Origin: Heyndrickxia sporothermodurans | Lineage (GTDB): Bacteria; Bacillota; Bacilli; Bacillales; Bacillaceae_C | DNA: 52,845 bases | Assembly: GCF_016785185.1 (NCBI RefSeq) | Contig: NZ_JAEKDY010000010.1 | Direction: 5' to 3' (one strand) | Part shown: positions 52,042 through 52,845 of the stretch, one piece after another | Position numbering within the stretch: position 1 is the first letter of the stretch | Layout: every line of letters begins with the position of its first letter | Made by a program: the position numbers and the translations under genes | The notes under the pieces: generated by a model | Seen by the model: the letters and a program-made list of their open reading frames with translations, nothing else | Told to the model about the DNA's origin: nothing | The model's database searches: none

Positions 52042-52350
52042 ATGAAACTATCAATCTATGTTTGTGAATCATGTGGAAAAACGAGTGTACCCAAACGATT
52101 GATTTGCCCAGCCTGCAAATCAACTAATTTCACAACGAAAGAACTGGAAGGCGAGGGAAAAGTATATTCCTTCACAAAAATTAATGTCTCATCCGTTGAA
52201 TTTAAACACTTAACCCCTTATTACGTCGTCTTAGTCGATCTCCCAACCGGGGAACGGATTACCGGACGAACATTGGATGACATTCAAATCGACGATACGC
52301 TCCAATTAGTTGACGTAGACAATGGCGCGTATATTTGGGCGAAAGGGTAG
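52042..52350 (+). CDS. DUF35 zinc-ribbon/OB-fold protein, thiolase partner
   Basis: A 102-aa protein from ATG 52042 (GGGAGGTAAAAA upstream). The N-terminal rubredoxin-like zinc ribbon CESCGKTS...CPACKS is followed by an OB fold (GEGKVYSFTKINV, PYYVVLVDLPTGERITGRT). Such proteins bind thiolase-like enzymes and bridge CoA substrates, for example in archaeal HMG-CoA synthesis and in steroid side-chain aldolases. Its place immediately after the thiolase supports a complex. It is the last gene of the operon. Confidence 0.92.
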   Translation: MKLSIYVCESCGKTSVPKRLICPACKSTNFTTKELEGEGKVYSFTKINVSSVEFKHLTPYYVVLVDLPTGERITGRTLDDIQIDDTLQLVDVDNGAYIWAKG

Positions 52351-52377
52351 GTTAGATATAGTGCAGATTAGTCGGTG

Positions 52378-52600
52378 TATATCTACGAAAATGATCGGGT
52401 AGTGGAATTATGGGGGAAATTTAGGGTGTTAATCTCCCAAAATGTAATGAATAAGTAATTATGAGAGAAAAGTAAGGGTTAAATCTACAAAAATATCAGA
52501 TTTAAGTAAAAATGGGAGATATATAAGGTGTTAATCTCCCAAAATGTAATTGTTGAGTAAAAATGGGAGATAAGCAAAGCTTAAATCTCCCATTTTTTTG
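52378..52600. repeat. About 51-bp tandem repeat ending in a terminator
   Basis: TTAATCTCCCAAAATGTAAT occurs at 52429 and 52531 (102 bp apart), with degenerate half-way copies TTAAATCTACAAAAATATCA (about 52480) and TTAAATCTCCCATTTTT (52581); a weaker copy starts near 52378. Each unit carries both ATCTCCCAAAAT and AAAATGGGAGAT, so neighbouring units can pair into hairpins. Confidence 0.8.
52560..52600 (+). terminator. Terminator of the catabolic operon, formed by the last repeat unit
   Basis: AAATGGGAGAT pairs with ATCTCCCATTT across AAGCAAAGCTTAA, followed by a run of T. It is the first strong terminator after the DUF35 gene, about 210 nt downstream. Confidence 0.75.
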
Positions 52601-52755
52601 TTTTATTAAGATAAAACCTTATTGAGGTATGGCATCTAACACTTAGCCTTTAAACGGCTCATTTTTTGCAAGAATAATTGAAATAGAAATTGGAAATGAA
52701 TGAGGGATGGGGGTTTTTGGTATTGTAAAAAGTTCTATGAAAACTAAATAGTTGT

Positions 52756-52845
52756 TTAGGTTACTTTCCATTTATTAGGTGGGGAGCTCCCGCAATCGCT
52801 CTTGACAAACACGCCAATGGTTTGATCCAAGGTTAACAAGGGCGA
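52756..52845 (-). CDS. C-terminal end of an ORF entering from the right edge (probable transposase)
   Basis: A 29-residue open frame runs from the window edge to TAA 52756-52758 (TLDQTIGVFVKSDCGSSPP, then NKWKVT). The composition resembles C-terminal tails of Bacillus insertion-sequence transposases, but the visible part is too short to assign. The upstream 52601-52755 holds only a weak AGCC/GGCT hairpin. Confidence 0.3.
   Translation of the reverse strand, partial: SPLLTLDQTIGVFVKSDCGSSPPNKWKVT

Overview
The window looks like a chromosomal segment of a low-GC, spore-former-type Bacillota, most likely a Bacillaceae (Bacillus sensu lato). The basis is AT-rich codon use, strong AGGAGG-type ribosome binding sites, frequent TTG/GTG starts, an S-box (SAM-I) riboswitch ahead of metNPQ, Fur 7-1-7 boxes, a Bacillus-type ferredoxin-NADP reductase, and YwqH/YwqI/LXG-type type VII secretion (T7SS) genes. 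I cannot name the species.

Layout. (1) 1-1079: DDE transposase running off the left edge. (2) 1247-6680: ferric/aminophosphonate-type ABC importer (lipoprotein, ATPase, fused double permease) followed by an argininosuccinate-lyase-superfamily enzyme, which together look like import and C-N cleavage of an N-substituted amino acid or chelator. (3) 6873-8141: HAD phosphatase and a RelBE-like toxin-antitoxin pair, all on the minus strand. (4) 8229-13732: a repeat-rich antibacterial locus with an eroded relic unit, three paralogous DUF1672 lipoproteins (one frameshifted) and a 691-aa lipase with a long helical tail. I read this as a TslA/TilA-like reverse-architecture T7SS lipase with lipoprotein immunity proteins. 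(5) 14046-15986: secreted GH84 hexosaminidase, then a 104-bp tandem repeat, a coiled-coil protein and several small or broken minus-strand genes. (6) 18226-22638: an LXG T7SS effector operon: two helical partners, an LXG protein with a glycine-rich membrane-active-looking C-terminus, a polytopic membrane protein, two DUF5085-like proteins and one unknown. (7) 22853-24235: VWA lipoprotein split by an amber codon. (8) 24315-31213: M20 amidohydrolase and YfcC transporter, the riboswitch-controlled methionine importer metNPQ, and a SoxA/SolA-type oxidase. (9) 31514-36599: Fur-box-flanked siderophore importer divergent from a ferredoxin-NADP reductase. (10) 36675-38379: internally deleted NhaC relic and an unassigned membrane transporter. 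(11) 38640-40360: a TnpB element whose TnpB lacks the zinc-finger cysteines, with RNA-like hairpins at its 3' end. (12) 40408-43276: HesB-like protein, YjjG-type nucleotidase, GMP reductase and a 50-aa ORF. (13) 43307-52350: a BASS transporter divergent from an IclR-headed operon of TRAP transporter, SDR, PPC/DUF296 protein, acyl-CoA ligase, thiolase and DUF35 protein, which reads as uptake and CoA-dependent degradation of an organic acid. (14) 52378-52600: ~51-bp tandem repeat ending in a terminator, then a probable transposase C-terminus at the right edge.

The most striking part is 8.2-22.7 kb, where two unrelated T7SS effector/immunity modules lie close together. Both show single-nucleotide indels, in an immunity gene and at the LXG start, together with relics and repeats. 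This is what one expects of a rapidly turning over interbacterial competition island. No T7SS core machinery is in the window. All function calls rest on reading the sequence and recalling families; no searches were run.
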